The notes under the pieces are model-generated. The model ran no database searches and was not told the DNA's origin. It saw nothing but the letters and a program-made list of their open reading frames with translations. Both the position numbers and the translations under genes were made by a program. A stretch of DNA of 52,236 nucleotides from Planctomycetaceae bacterium (GTDB lineage Bacteria; Planctomycetota; Phycisphaerae; Sedimentisphaerales; Anaerohalosphaeraceae), in assembly GCA_021372945.1 (NCBI GenBank), contig JAJFTK010000110.1:1-52236 (forward strand). The letters run 5' to 3'. Of this stretch, positions 9,380 through 17,881 are shown piece after piece. Every line of letters begins with the position of its first letter. Within the stretch, counting starts at the first letter, position 1.

Positions 9380-9829
9380 CTAGGCCACGACTTTGGCCGT
9401 CCCGCCGCAACCAGAGATCTTCTCTTCGGCACTCTTACTGAATTTATGAGCGGTCACCGTGAGTTTTTTGGTCAGTTCGCCGTCACCGAGCACCTTCACG
9501 CGACTGCTGATCGAGCCGATCAGTCCGACGCCGGCCAACTCTTCAAGACCCACACGGGTACCGTCGTTGAAAAGACGTTCAAGCTGCGCCACGTTCACCA
9601 CTTCATACCGCGTCGTGAATACCGCGTTATTGAACCCGCGCTTCGGCAACCGGCGGAACAGGGGCATCTGGCCGCCTTCGTAGGCCAGCGGCGTCGAGGC
9701 ACCGGCACGGCTGCCGTTGCCTTTGTGACCGCGACCGGACGTTTTACCGTGGCCGCTGCCGTGTCCCCGACCGACGCGTTTACGTTTCGGAAAGGCTCCG
9801 ACGTTTGCTGTGATTTCATTGCTTAACAT
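9380..9829 (-). CDS. rplO: 50S ribosomal protein L15
   Basis: L15 is a late-assembling large-subunit protein. The 149-residue product has the glycine/lysine-rich start VGRGHGSGHGKTSGRGHKG and the MPLFRRLPKRGF motif. The ATG at 9829 is preferred because its Shine-Dalgarno AGGTGG is built from the last codons of rpsE; an alternative at 9841 would overlap rpsE. No rpmD (L30) gene lies between rpsE and rplO. Confidence 0.96.
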   Translation of the reverse strand: MLSNEITANVGAFPKRKRVGRGHGSGHGKTSGRGHKGNGSRAGASTPLAYEGGQMPLFRRLPKRGFNNAVFTTRYEVVNVAQLERLFNDGTRVGLEELAGVGLIGSISSRVKVLGDGELTKKLTVTAHKFSKSAEEKISGCGGTAKVVA

Positions 9830-9834
9830 CGTTA

Positions 9835-10350
9835 TCACCACCTTTTTTCAAGTTCAATCTCTACGCCGCGAAGAGTCTCGACCGTTTCCTTGTCTCGCAA
9901 TTTCAGCAGACCGTCCATGACCGCCTTGACCACGTTCTTGGCCGAGCGGCTTCCATAGATCTTGGTCAGCACGTTTCGCACGCCGGCGTATTCCAGCACC
10001 GCGCGAGCCGACGCCCCCGCGATCACACCCGTTCCCGGGCTGGCCGGAAGCATCGTGATTTGCGTCGCACGGCACTTGCCGATCACCGGGTGCGGGAGCG
10101 TATCTTCCACGATCGGCACGTGCTGCAGGTTCTTCTTGGCGTCCTTCACGGCCTTTTCCACCGCCGGCGGAACCTCATTGGCCTTGGCATAGCCGTAACC
10201 CACAGTCCCATTGCGGTCGCCGACCACCACCAGCGCCGAAAAGCTGAAACGACGTCCGCCTTTGACGACTTTGGCGTTGCGGAACACCTTGACCACCGTA
10301 TCTTCCAGCGGCTGTTCCGTCTGTATGTCTGTTCTGATTTCTTCAGCCAA
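9835..10350 (-). CDS. rpsE: 30S ribosomal protein S5
   Basis: S5 helps maintain translational fidelity at the mRNA entry site. The 171-residue protein has the double-stranded RNA-binding N-domain (GGRRFSFSALVVVGDRNGTVGYG) and the C-terminal domain with LPASPGTGVIAG and the tail VRNVLTKIYGSRSAKNVVKA. A short acidic N-terminal extension precedes the core. Confidence 0.97.
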   Translation of the reverse strand: MAEEIRTDIQTEQPLEDTVVKVFRNAKVVKGGRRFSFSALVVVGDRNGTVGYGYAKANEVPPAVEKAVKDAKKNLQHVPIVEDTLPHPVIGKCRATQITMLPASPGTGVIAGASARAVLEYAGVRNVLTKIYGSRSAKNVVKAVMDGLLKLRDKETVETLRGVEIELEKRW

Positions 10351-10385
10351 CTTTTATCTCCAATTTTGAACGTTTGACGTTTTGC

Positions 10386-10751
10386 TTAAAAGGCAAGCCC
10401 CGCTTCGCGGGCCGCATCGGCCAGATCTTTGATCCGGCCATGATACTTGTAACCGTTGCGATCAAAGCAAACGGCTTTGATCCCGACGTCCATGGCCTGT
10501 TTGGCGATGGCGGCACCGATGGCTTTGGCGGCGTTCCTGTTGCCGCCGTACTTGATGCCGCCGCGAAGGCTCTTGGACATCGTACTGGCCGACGCCAGCG
10601 TCACACCGGCCATATCGTCGATGATCTGCACGTAAATATGCCGGCTGGAACGAAACACCACCATGCGCGGCCTTTCGGGCCTTCCGAATACCTTACTTCG
10701 CGACCGCATGTCGCGCCGAAAGCGAGCTTGTTTAATTCTTTCTGTCTGCAT
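10386..10751 (-). CDS. rplR: 50S ribosomal protein L18
   Basis: L18 binds 5S rRNA in the central protuberance. The 121-residue product has RPRMVVFRSSRHIYVQIIDD and ends in the conserved FDRNGYKYHGRIKDLADAAREAGLAF. Located between rplF and rpsE. Confidence 0.97.
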   Translation of the reverse strand: MQTERIKQARFRRDMRSRSKVFGRPERPRMVVFRSSRHIYVQIIDDMAGVTLASASTMSKSLRGGIKYGGNRNAAKAIGAAIAKQAMDVGIKAVCFDRNGYKYHGRIKDLADAAREAGLAF

Positions 10752-10799
10752 GTAAAACGATCCTCATATTCAAAAGTGGTTGGACCACCTGCTTACCGT

Positions 10800-11366
10800 T
10801 TAGGCGCCGAACGCCTTGCCTTCCTTGCGAATGATCTTTTCATCCGCATAGCGAATGCCTTTGCCCTGGTAGGGCTCCGGCGGACGCACCCTTCGCACCA
10901 CCGCCGCGAACTGGCCCAGTTCCTGCTTATCATAGCCTCGCAGCGTGAACAGCGCCGGAACGTCGTTGCCGCGGGTGGCCGGCGTCTTGACCTCGACCTT
11001 CACGCTCTTGGGGATCGGCAGTTCGACCGGGTGGCAGTACCCAATGCTCAGCACCAGCTTGCCGCCCTGCTCCTTGACGTTGTAGCCGGTCCCGTAGATC
11101 TGCATCGCCTTCTCAAATCCCTGGCTGACCCCGATGATCATGTTGTTCAGCAGCGCCCGCGTGGTTCCGTGCAGCGCCCGCCTGCGGCGATCGGCACTCT
11201 CTTCGTTTTCCACCTGGATGGCGTTATTTTCTACCGTGACCTTGATTTCCGGCGCACAATCCCATTCCAAAGAGCCCTTGGGGCCTGTCACCTTGAAGCG
11301 GGTGCCTGCCTGTTCGACCTTGACCCCCGAAGGGATCATAATTTTCTTTTTGCCTATGCGACTCAT
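10800..11366 (-). CDS. rplF: 50S ribosomal protein L6
   Basis: L6 lies near the factor-binding site of the large subunit. The 188-residue protein starts MSRIGKKKIMIPSGVKVEQ and carries the conserved VRPPEPYQGKGIRYADEKI tail motif. Its stop directly abuts the rpsH-rplF junction: rplF starts one base from the rpsH stop. Confidence 0.97.
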   Translation of the reverse strand: MSRIGKKKIMIPSGVKVEQAGTRFKVTGPKGSLEWDCAPEIKVTVENNAIQVENEESADRRRRALHGTTRALLNNMIIGVSQGFEKAMQIYGTGYNVKEQGGKLVLSIGYCHPVELPIPKSVKVEVKTPATRGNDVPALFTLRGYDKQELGQFAAVVRRVRPPEPYQGKGIRYADEKIIRKEGKAFGA

Positions 11367-11765
11367 TTAGCTCACCGTACAAATCATTTCACCGCCGATA
11401 TTTTCTTTCCGGCATTTTCTGTCACTGACTACGCCTCTACTGGTTGACACGATGCTGATGCCAAGACCGCCCAGAACGCGGGGCAGATCATCGACTCCGG
11501 CATACACCCGCCGGCCGGGCTTGCTGACACGTTCGATGGAATTGATGACGGAGGCCCCATCGGGCGTGTACTTCATGTGAATCCGGAGCAGGCCCTGGTG
11601 TCCATCATCGATCACGTCGAAGTCGGTGATGTACCCTTCTTCTTTCAGGACCTGGGCCACCCCGCGGCAGACCTTGGACGCATGCACGTTCACATCCGCC
11701 CGGCCGATCCGGGCCGCGTTTCGTATTCTTGTCAGCATATCCGCGATGGGATCACTTAAACTCAT
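11367..11765 (-). CDS. rpsH: 30S ribosomal protein S8
   Basis: S8 binds the central domain of 16S rRNA and, in other bacteria, represses the spc operon. The 132-residue product begins MSLSDPIADMLTRIRNA and ends with the RGVVSDRKCRKENIGGEMICTV region. Located between rpsN and rplF. Confidence 0.97.
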   Translation of the reverse strand: MSLSDPIADMLTRIRNAARIGRADVNVHASKVCRGVAQVLKEEGYITDFDVIDDGHQGLLRIHMKYTPDGASVINSIERVSKPGRRVYAGVDDLPRVLGGLGISIVSTSRGVVSDRKCRKENIGGEMICTVS

Positions 11766-11816
11766 TCAAAGACTCCGATTTTGAACCTTTTCTTTGCTTG
11801 TCTTGGTGTTTATGGC

Positions 11817-12002
11817 TTACCAGCTTGCCTTGCGAACGCCCGGAATGATGCCTTCATTGGCCATTTTCCGAAAACAAATGCGGCAGATCATGAACTTGCG
11901 GTAAACCGCGCGGGCACGGCCGCAGATCTGGCACCGGGTATAAGCACGGCTGCGAAACTTCGGCTTCTCATTCGCTTTATTCTCAAGCGCTTTGGTTGAC
12001 AT
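11817..12002 (-). CDS. rpsN: 30S ribosomal protein S14, zinc-binding type
   Basis: The short 61-residue form of S14 with a zinc ribbon: C24, C27, C40 and C43. The end [13 protein letters not shown] is characteristic. Located between rplE and rpsH, the standard spc position. Confidence 0.97.
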   Translation of the reverse strand: MSTKALENKANEKPKFRSRAYTRCQICGRARAVYRKFMICRICFRKMANEGIIPGVRKASW

Positions 12003-12019
12003 TCACTACTCCTGTCGTT

Positions 12020-12565
12020 CTATGCGTTAGACTTAAACGGCATCCCGAACAGCCGCAGCATTTCACGGGCCTCATCGTCCGTGCGGGCTGTCGTGACAAA
12101 CGTAATATTCATTCCCTGCTGCGTCTCGATCCGCGCCGGGTCGATTTCCGGGAACACGCTCTGCTCATCCAGGCCCATCGAGTAATTGCCCGATCCGTCA
12201 AAGCCTTTCGGGTTGAGGCCGCGAAAGTCCTTCACGCGGGGAATGGCCAGGTTGATCAGCCGGTCCATGAACTCATACATGCGATCCCGCCGCAGCGTGA
12301 CCTTCAACCCCGTCTTATCGCCTTCGCGCACTTTAAAGTTCGAGACGCTCTTCCTGGCCTTGCAGATCTGGGGCTTTTGGCCGCTGATGACGGTCAGGTC
12401 CTTGAACGCGTTATCCAGGAACTTCTTATCCTGCACCGCCTTGCCGACGCCCATCGAGATCACAATCTTCTGCACGCGAGGGATCGCCATCGGGCTGCTG
12501 TAAGAATAGGTCTTTTGCAGTTCCGGGGCGATCTTGCTTTTATATAAATCTTTTAAGCGAGCCAT
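12020..12565 (-). CDS. rplE: 50S ribosomal protein L5
   Basis: L5 binds 5S rRNA and touches the P-site tRNA. The 181-residue protein has the IPRVQKIVISMGVG segment and the C-terminal INITFVTTARTDDEAREMLRLFGMPF-type region (seen at residues 152-178). Located between rplX and rpsN. Confidence 0.97.
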   Translation of the reverse strand: MARLKDLYKSKIAPELQKTYSYSSPMAIPRVQKIVISMGVGKAVQDKKFLDNAFKDLTVISGQKPQICKARKSVSNFKVREGDKTGLKVTLRRDRMYEFMDRLINLAIPRVKDFRGLNPKGFDGSGNYSMGLDEQSVFPEIDPARIETQQGMNITFVTTARTDDEAREMLRLFGMPFKSNA

Positions 12566-12593
12566 GGTTTACCTTTACTTGATTCGACTCCAA

Positions 12594-12929
12594 TTACTTT
12601 TCGGCCCGGCGGATGGTGCCGATCTCGGACCCGTCCACTGAAAGCCGTTTCTTGTTTCCCTTGGCGTCCGTACTGACTTTGACCCGGGTGCCCTTGCCGG
12701 TTTTGGGGTTGACCGGAAGTACGTTGCTGATATGGATCGGACGTTCCACCCGGATGCGTCCCCCCTGCGGGTTACGCTGCGACGGCCGAATGTGTTTGTG
12801 CGCCAGGTTAACGCCTTCCACCAGCACGCGGTCCCTGTCCGGGATCACCCGCATCACCTTGCCCGTGGCGCCTTTGTTCACGCCGGCAATGATCTGAACC
12901 GTATCGCCTTTTTTTACATGTCTTGTCAT
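12594..12929 (-). CDS. rplX: 50S ribosomal protein L24
   Basis: L24 initiates large-subunit assembly. The 111-residue product has the KOW motif VKKGDTVQIIAGVNKGATGKV at residues 5-25 and the typical RVLVEGVNLAHKH segment. Located between rplN and rplE. Confidence 0.97.
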   Translation of the reverse strand: MTRHVKKGDTVQIIAGVNKGATGKVMRVIPDRDRVLVEGVNLAHKHIRPSQRNPQGGRIRVERPIHISNVLPVNPKTGKGTRVKVSTDAKGNKKRLSVDGSEIGTIRRAEK

Positions 12930-12959
12930 ACTGTCTGTTCCTCGGATCGCCTCTCGTGC

Positions 12960-13349
12960 TTACACCACTTCGCTGGCCAAAGACACGATTTTCATAAAGT
13001 TTTTTTCACGCAGCTCGCGCGGGACGGCGCCGAAAATGCGCGTACCGACCGGGTTCTTGTCGTCATCGATCATCACCGCCGCGTTGCTGTCAAACCGCAC
13101 ATAACTGCCGTCCGGACGCCGGATCGGGTACTTCGTGCGAATGATGACACAGCGATAGACCTTCTTTTTGTCCAGGGGACAATTCGGAAGATGCTTCTTG
13201 ATCGCCACGCAGATCACATCCCCGATCGTCGCGCACGGCCGCGTACACTTGCCCAGGTGCGAACTGGTCTTGCCGAGCACTTTAATGCACTGCGCTGTCT
13301 TAACGCCGCTGTTATCGGCGATTTCCAACATGGTTTCCTGCTGTATCAC
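12960..13349 (-). CDS. rplN: 50S ribosomal protein L14
   Basis: L14 forms an intersubunit bridge. The start is chosen at a GTG (13347-13349), giving a 129-residue protein that begins (M)IQQETMLEIADNSGVKTAQC, exactly where the family begins, with AAAGGG 6 bases upstream. An in-frame TTG at 13367 would add six residues and overlap the end of rpsQ; it lacks a ribosome site. Located between rpsQ and rplX. Confidence 0.96.
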   Translation of the reverse strand: MIQQETMLEIADNSGVKTAQCIKVLGKTSSHLGKCTRPCATIGDVICVAIKKHLPNCPLDKKKVYRCVIIRTKYPIRRPDGSYVRFDSNAAVMIDDDKNPVGTRIFGAVPRELREKNFMKIVSLASEVV

Positions 13350-13359
13350 GGTCAGCCCT

Positions 13360-13620
13360 TTATTCAATCACTGCTTTTTCAACGATTTTCACCAGCCGCC
13401 AGCTCTTGGTCTTGCTGATCGGCCTGCACTGCGTTATCTCCACCTTATCACCGACCTGGGCCAGATTCTTGGGGTCATGGACTCCCAGTTTCGTGCGGCG
13501 GCGAATGTACTTGCCGTACTGCGGGTGTTTGACCCGATAATCGATCTGGCACACCACGCTCTTGTCCCCGCTCTTGCTGACGACAACCGCTCTTTGCGTC
13601 TTGATTGCTGCTGTTTCCAT
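13360..13620 (-). CDS. rpsQ: 30S ribosomal protein S17
   Basis: S17 binds the 5' domain of 16S rRNA. The 86-residue OB-fold protein has [26 protein letters not shown] and the [22 protein letters not shown] core. Its 3' end provides the region from which rplN translation starts. Confidence 0.97.
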   Translation of the reverse strand: METAAIKTQRAVVVSKSGDKSVVCQIDYRVKHPQYGKYIRRRTKLGVHDPKNLAQVGDKVEITQCRPISKTKSWRLVKIVEKAVIE

Positions 13621-13624
13621 GCCC

Positions 13625-13822
13625 TTACTGGCCCTTTATCTGGTCTTGTCTGATAATGGTTTGAATCCGTGCGATATCCCGGCGAACGTTGCGGATCGCG
13701 TAGCGGTTTGCCATATTTTCCGTCACCGCCTGGCCCCGCAGCGCAAACAACTGGCGCTTCAGTTCGGCCAGCTTTTGCTGCCGTTCGTCCAACCTCATAT
13801 CTCTGATTTCAGATGCCTTCAT
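13625..13822 (-). CDS. rpmC: 50S ribosomal protein L29
   Basis: A 65-residue helical protein at the exit tunnel: [24 protein letters not shown] (residues 1-24), then the [31 protein letters not shown] core. It lies between rplP and rpsQ with a 4-base gap to rpsQ. Confidence 0.96.
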   Translation of the reverse strand: MKASEIRDMRLDERQQKLAELKRQLFALRGQAVTENMANRYAIRNVRRDIARIQTIIRQDQIKGQ

Positions 13823-13850
13823 TCGATCCTCTAATTCTACTTAAAGGGTA

Positions 13851-14273
13851 TTATCCAAGCGTGTGCCTGCGCGTGACGAACCGACATTTGACCGGCATCT
13901 TGTGCGCGACGCGCAGAAGCGCCTCTTTGGCCACTTCCTCGGCCACGCCGCCGATCTCGTACATCACCGTGCCGGGCTTGACCACCGCCACCCAGCCTTC
14001 GATTTCCGCCTTGCCCTTGCCCATACGGGTTTCCAGGGGCTTGGCACTGTAACTATGATCCGGAAAGATCCGGATATAGACCTTTCCTTCGCGCTTTAGA
14101 AAGTGGCTCGCCGCGATACGCCCGGCCTCGATCTGCCGGCCGGTGATCCAGTGCGCCTCCACCGTCTGAAGACCGTAATCCCCGAACGCGACGTAGTTCT
14201 TGCGCGATGCGTTGCCTTTCATCGTGCCGCGCTGGTGCTTGCGGTATTTCACTCGTTTTGGCATGAGTGCCAT
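13851..14273 (-). CDS. rplP: 50S ribosomal protein L16
   Basis: L16 helps position A-site tRNA. Core [17 protein letters not shown], then [23 protein letters not shown]. Two in-frame ATGs are possible: 14273 (140 residues, AAGGA well placed upstream) and 14264 (137 residues, the family's usual first residue). I keep the first because of its ribosome site, but either is plausible. Located between rpsC and rpmC. Confidence 0.96.
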   Translation of the reverse strand: MALMPKRVKYRKHQRGTMKGNASRKNYVAFGDYGLQTVEAHWITGRQIEAGRIAASHFLKREGKVYIRIFPDHSYSAKPLETRMGKGKAEIEGWVAVVKPGTVMYEIGGVAEEVAKEALLRVAHKMPVKCRFVTRRHTLG

Positions 14274-14299
14274 AATCGTCGATCCTTATCACAAAAGAA

Positions 14300-15136
14300 T
14301 TATTCTGCGCTTTGTTCGTTCTGCGGCTCGACCACTTCGCGGGGCGGCTCGGCCGTACGCGTCTGGACTGAACCTTGTTGCCGCCCCCGGCCGCGTCCGC
14401 CGCGTCCGGAGCCCTTTTCGCCGCGGGCGCCGCCCGGACGTCCGCCGCCGCCTCGGCCGCCGCGCTGCGGCTTGGTGCTCGGGATCGGCGTGATTTCATG
14501 GCCGAATTTGCCCTTATAGATCCATACCTTGATCCCGATCGCGCCATAGGTCGTGCGCGCCGTCGAGATCGCGTAATCCACGTTGGCATCCAGCATCTGC
14601 AACGGGATGCTTCCCAGCTTCTGCACTTCGGTGCGTGCGATTTCCGCCCCACCCAGCCGACCGCCGCACATTACCTTGACTCCCAGCGCTCCGGCGTTGA
14701 TGGCGTTCTCGCAGGCGTTCTTCATCACACGCCGGTACGCGGCACGCTTGAGAAGCTGCTCGGCGATGTTCTCGCCCACCAGCTTGGCATCCAGCGCCGG
14801 CTCTTTGATCTCGATGACATTGACGCTGATCTTGCGGTCCACCAGCTCTTCCAGCTCTTCCCGGAGCTTATCGACTTCGGCACCGCGCGGTCCGATCACC
14901 ATGCCCGGCCGTGCCGTATGCAGCGTCACCTTCACTTCATTTCGCGTGCGGGCGATCTCGGTCTTGGCTACCGCCGAATACGGCGGCTTGCGGTTGAATT
15001 TATCATCCACGAATTTGCGAATCTTATGATCTTCGATCAGGAACTCGCCATAATTTGCCTTCGGCGCAAACCATGTGCTCTGCCAATTCAGCGTAATGCC
15101 TGTTCGAAACCCGGTTGGAGATGTCTTTTGACCCAT
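14300..15136 (-). CDS. rpsC: 30S ribosomal protein S3 with Gly/Arg-rich tail
   Basis: S3 lies at the mRNA entry tunnel. Start MGQKTSPTGFRTGITLNW; the KH domain has VIGPRGAEVDKLREELEEL; the C-terminal domain ends with VWIYKGKFGHEI. At 278 residues it is longer than the roughly 233 of E. coli because of a tail (from about residue 225) rich in Gly and Arg (repeated RGG/GRG) followed by an acidic end. Located between rplV and rplP. Confidence 0.97.
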   Translation of the reverse strand: MGQKTSPTGFRTGITLNWQSTWFAPKANYGEFLIEDHKIRKFVDDKFNRKPPYSAVAKTEIARTRNEVKVTLHTARPGMVIGPRGAEVDKLREELEELVDRKISVNVIEIKEPALDAKLVGENIAEQLLKRAAYRRVMKNACENAINAGALGVKVMCGGRLGGAEIARTEVQKLGSIPLQMLDANVDYAISTARTTYGAIGIKVWIYKGKFGHEITPIPSTKPQRGGRGGGGRPGGARGEKGSGRGGRGRGRQQGSVQTRTAEPPREVVEPQNEQSAE

Positions 15137-15151
15137 AATCTTCCTGCGATT

Positions 15152-15706
15152 CTAGACTGATGCTTCCGCTACGGTTATATGTATATGACTGGCCTGTTTC
15201 CTGATCGGGTGAGCGCGGCCGCGATCCTTGGGAAACCACGCCTTGGTCCCGATCCGCCGTCCTGCCTGGTCCACGCGCGCTTCCATGACAAAGAGGTTAT
15301 CCACGTCCGCTTCCTGCTCATCGGCATTGGCGACGGCGCTTTGGATCAGCTTCTTAACCGCCGGCGCCGCCCGCCGATTCGTGAACGTCAGCAGGTCCAG
15401 CGCATCCTGGACATCGCGTCCGGCGACCAGGTCCGTCACCAGCCGGACCTTGCTGGCCGACATCGGGGCGTAGCGGTAACTGACACGCCACTCCGAAATG
15501 GCCGACACCTCGACGCCCAGCGCCGAAGCCAGCCGTTCCACGTCCTCTTTCGTGGGCAGCGGGGTATAAAGGCCTCTCTTCCAATTCTTCACGGCGGCCA
15601 GCGCCTCCTGGCTGCTCATCCGACCTCGGGTCAGATGCTCGGCCAGAACACCATCGCCGATCTTACGTTCTTTGCAGGTATCGCTTAATTTTTTTCCGCT
15701 TAGCAT
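15152..15706 (-). CDS. rplV: 50S ribosomal protein L22 with N-terminal extension
   Basis: L22 lines the exit tunnel. The family core starts only at about residue 73 (WRVSYRYAPMSASKVRLVTD) and ends SHIHITVAEASV. Ahead of it are about 72 extra residues, MLSGKKLSDTCKERK onward, including TKEDVERLASALGVEVSAIS (residues 52-71), which looks like a helix-turn-helix. The extension is in one open frame with the core. The ATG at 15706 is preferred over a TTG at 15718; an internal ATG at residue 30 would still leave a long extension. It sits between rpsS and rpsC, so its identity is firm. Confidence 0.95.
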   Translation of the reverse strand: MLSGKKLSDTCKERKIGDGVLAEHLTRGRMSSQEALAAVKNWKRGLYTPLPTKEDVERLASALGVEVSAISEWRVSYRYAPMSASKVRLVTDLVAGRDVQDALDLLTFTNRRAAPAVKKLIQSAVANADEQEADVDNLFVMEARVDQAGRRIGTKAWFPKDRGRAHPIRKQASHIHITVAEASV

Positions 15707-15747
15707 AGCTTCAACCAACCTTTATTCATTGGCTCTGTTCAGCCGTT

Positions 15748-16014
15748 TTACTTCTTACTGCCGGAATGTCCCTTGAACGTGCGCGTCATCGAGAATTCGC
15801 CCAGCTTGTGCCCGACCATGTCCTCGGTCACGAATACACGATGAAACATCTTGCCGTTATGAACCATGAACGTATAGCCGACAAACTCAGGGATGATCGT
15901 ACAGGCACGGGACCAGGTCTTGATCGGGTCCTTGCGTCCTGAATCGATCTGCTTTTGAACTTTCCCGAAGAGCTTTTCAGCTACAAACGGTCCTTTTCTA
16001 GTCGAACGTCCCAT
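15748..16014 (-). CDS. rpsS: 30S ribosomal protein S19
   Basis: S19 lies in the small-subunit head. The 88-residue protein has [20 protein letters not shown] and the conserved [19 protein letters not shown] end. Located between rplB and rplV. Confidence 0.98.
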   Translation of the reverse strand: MGRSTRKGPFVAEKLFGKVQKQIDSGRKDPIKTWSRACTIIPEFVGYTFMVHNGKMFHRVFVTEDMVGHKLGEFSMTRTFKGHSGSKK

Positions 16015-16048
16015 TCGGATTCCTTTTTATGCTTTCTTGGCTTTTCAA

Positions 16049-16903
16049 TTAGAGGACAAGCTGCACGCCGCGATTGCTCTTGCGCCGGCGAATGATCCGC
16101 CTGCCTGTGGTCTTTCTCGGGTTCCTTGTTTTACCGCCCTTGGCCAGTACGCCCGTCGGGGAGCACGGATGCCGTCCGCCATTGGCACGCCCTTCACCGC
16201 CGCCCAGAGGATGCGATACCGGGTTCTGCGCCTTGCCGCGAATGTGCCCGCGGCGACCCATGTGACGTGTCCGACCGGCCTTGCCGATCGATACGTTCTG
16301 GTAGTCGCCATTGCCGAGCTGCCCGATCGTGGCGCGGCATTCCTTGCGAATCATGCGCATCTCACCGCTGGGCAGGATGATCGTCGCCCAGTCGCCTTCT
16401 TTGGCCATCAGCCGAGCCACGCCGCCGGCGCTGCGAACCAGCTTGCCGCCCTGTCCGGCGTTCATTTCGATGTTGTGGATCTCCACGCCCACCGGGATCG
16501 ACGCCAGCGGCATGGCGTTGCCGACCTTGGGCTCGACATTGCCGCCGCTTTCCACCGTCGTGCCGACCTGGATGCCTGCCGGCGACAGGATGTAGCGCTT
16601 CTCGCCATCCTCGTACTGCACCAGCGAGATGAAGCAGTTGCGGTTGGGATCGTACTCGATGCTCTGCACCGAGGCAGTCATCCCGTCTTTGTTTCGTTTG
16701 AAATCGATGATGCGGTAGATCTTTCGCGCCCCGCCGCCGCGGAAGCGAACCGTCGTGTCGCCCTTGTGGTTGCGTCCGCCGGATTTGCCGATGCGTTTGC
16801 ACAGCGTCTTTTCAGGCTTGTCCGTGGTCAGGATCGCCTTGTAATCGATCACCGATGCGTTACGCCGGCCCGGGCTCGTCGGTCTGTATATTCTGATTGC
16901 CAT
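16049..16903 (-). CDS. rplB: 50S ribosomal protein L2
   Basis: L2 is needed for subunit association and peptidyl transfer. The 284-residue protein begins MAIRIYRPTSPGRRNASVID and keeps VEIHNIEMNAGQGGKLVRSAG. The functionally important loop reads NPVSHPLGGGEGR: the first histidine is kept, the second, which is histidine in E. coli, is leucine. The C-terminus is basic. Located between rplW and rpsS. Confidence 0.97.
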   Translation of the reverse strand: MAIRIYRPTSPGRRNASVIDYKAILTTDKPEKTLCKRIGKSGGRNHKGDTTVRFRGGGARKIYRIIDFKRNKDGMTASVQSIEYDPNRNCFISLVQYEDGEKRYILSPAGIQVGTTVESGGNVEPKVGNAMPLASIPVGVEIHNIEMNAGQGGKLVRSAGGVARLMAKEGDWATIILPSGEMRMIRKECRATIGQLGNGDYQNVSIGKAGRTRHMGRRGHIRGKAQNPVSHPLGGGEGRANGGRHPCSPTGVLAKGGKTRNPRKTTGRRIIRRRKSNRGVQLVL

Positions 16904-16928
16904 AAATCTCTTTACCTTCCCTTAGGCG

Positions 16929-17207
16929 TTAGAACAGGTCAATGTGGAAATCCGGGTGCAGAACGACAACCGCCTTCTTCCAGCTCTTGGTCGTGCCGAA
17001 ATCGCGGCCGCGACGGCGGGGCTTGCCCTTGATATTGGCCGTGCGCACGTCCGTCACTTTTACGCTGTAGAGCCGCTCCACCGCATTACGGATCTGTACC
17101 TTGTTCGCTTTCTTATTGACTTCGAAACTATAGGCATTCTTCGTATTGGCGAAATGAATGCCCTGTTCGGTCACGAGCGGTCTGATGATGATATTGTAAT
17201 CGTCCAC
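16929..17207 (-). CDS. rplW: 50S ribosomal protein L23
   Basis: L23 is the exit-tunnel docking site for trigger factor and SRP. The 92-residue product has IIRPLVTEQGIHFANTKNAYSFEV and KANKVQIRNAVERLYSVKVTDVRT. Located between rplD and rplB. Confidence 0.96.
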   Translation of the reverse strand: MDDYNIIIRPLVTEQGIHFANTKNAYSFEVNKKANKVQIRNAVERLYSVKVTDVRTANIKGKPRRRGRDFGTTKSWKKAVVVLHPDFHIDLF

Positions 17208-17222
17208 GATTCTGTCCCGTTA

Positions 17223-17852
17223 CTAATTGGTCTTCTTCTTATCTAAAAGCGCCGTGAACGCCTCTTTCGTGAACAGCATCTGCTGCTTGTTGCAGATCGC
17301 CCCGGCGTTCAGGTCCGTCACCACGGTCACATCGACCTTGGGCAGGTTCCGCGCTGACTTATAAACCATCGTGTCCTGCTGTCCGATCGCGATCAGGCAG
17401 CTCTTCTGGATCTTCAGATTTCCAAGCACCCGGGCGAATTCCTTCGTCTTGGGCGCATCAAAGTTCAGTTCGTCCACGATCATCAGTTTGCCGCTGAGCA
17501 TCTTGGCCAGCAGCGCCGAATCACAGGCCAGGCGTCGCTGCTTTTTGGGCATGTCCTTGCCGAAATCGCGCAGCACTTTGGCGAACGCCACGCCGCCGCC
17601 TTTTCTGACGGGCGTGCGAACGGTGCCCGCGCGGGCATTACCGGTTCCTTTTTGCTTGTACAGCTTGCGGGTCGAGCCTGCCACCAGGCCGCGGCTCTTT
17701 GTCGCCGCCGTGCCGAGGCGTTTGTTGGCGTGATACATCACGATGGCCTGCTTGAGCAGAGGATAGCGGACCTCGCCGCCGAACAGCGTCTCATCCACCT
17801 GGAGGCTCTCCAGTTCTTTGCCTTCTCGATTATAGACTTTTACGTCGATCAT
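17223..17852 (-). CDS. rplD: 50S ribosomal protein L4
   Basis: L4 lines the exit tunnel and, in E. coli, represses the S10 operon. The product is 209 residues with the tunnel loop QKGTGNARAGTVRTPVRKGGG. The ATG at 17852 begins MIDVKVYNREG; a GTG four codons earlier is possible but has its purine box too close. Located between rplC and rplW. Confidence 0.96.
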   Translation of the reverse strand: MIDVKVYNREGKELESLQVDETLFGGEVRYPLLKQAIVMYHANKRLGTAATKSRGLVAGSTRKLYKQKGTGNARAGTVRTPVRKGGGVAFAKVLRDFGKDMPKKQRRLACDSALLAKMLSGKLMIVDELNFDAPKTKEFARVLGNLKIQKSCLIAIGQQDTMVYKSARNLPKVDVTVVTDLNAGAICNKQQMLFTKEAFTALLDKKKTN

Positions 17853-17881
17853 CTGGGTATCCACTCTTTATTGATTTGAAC

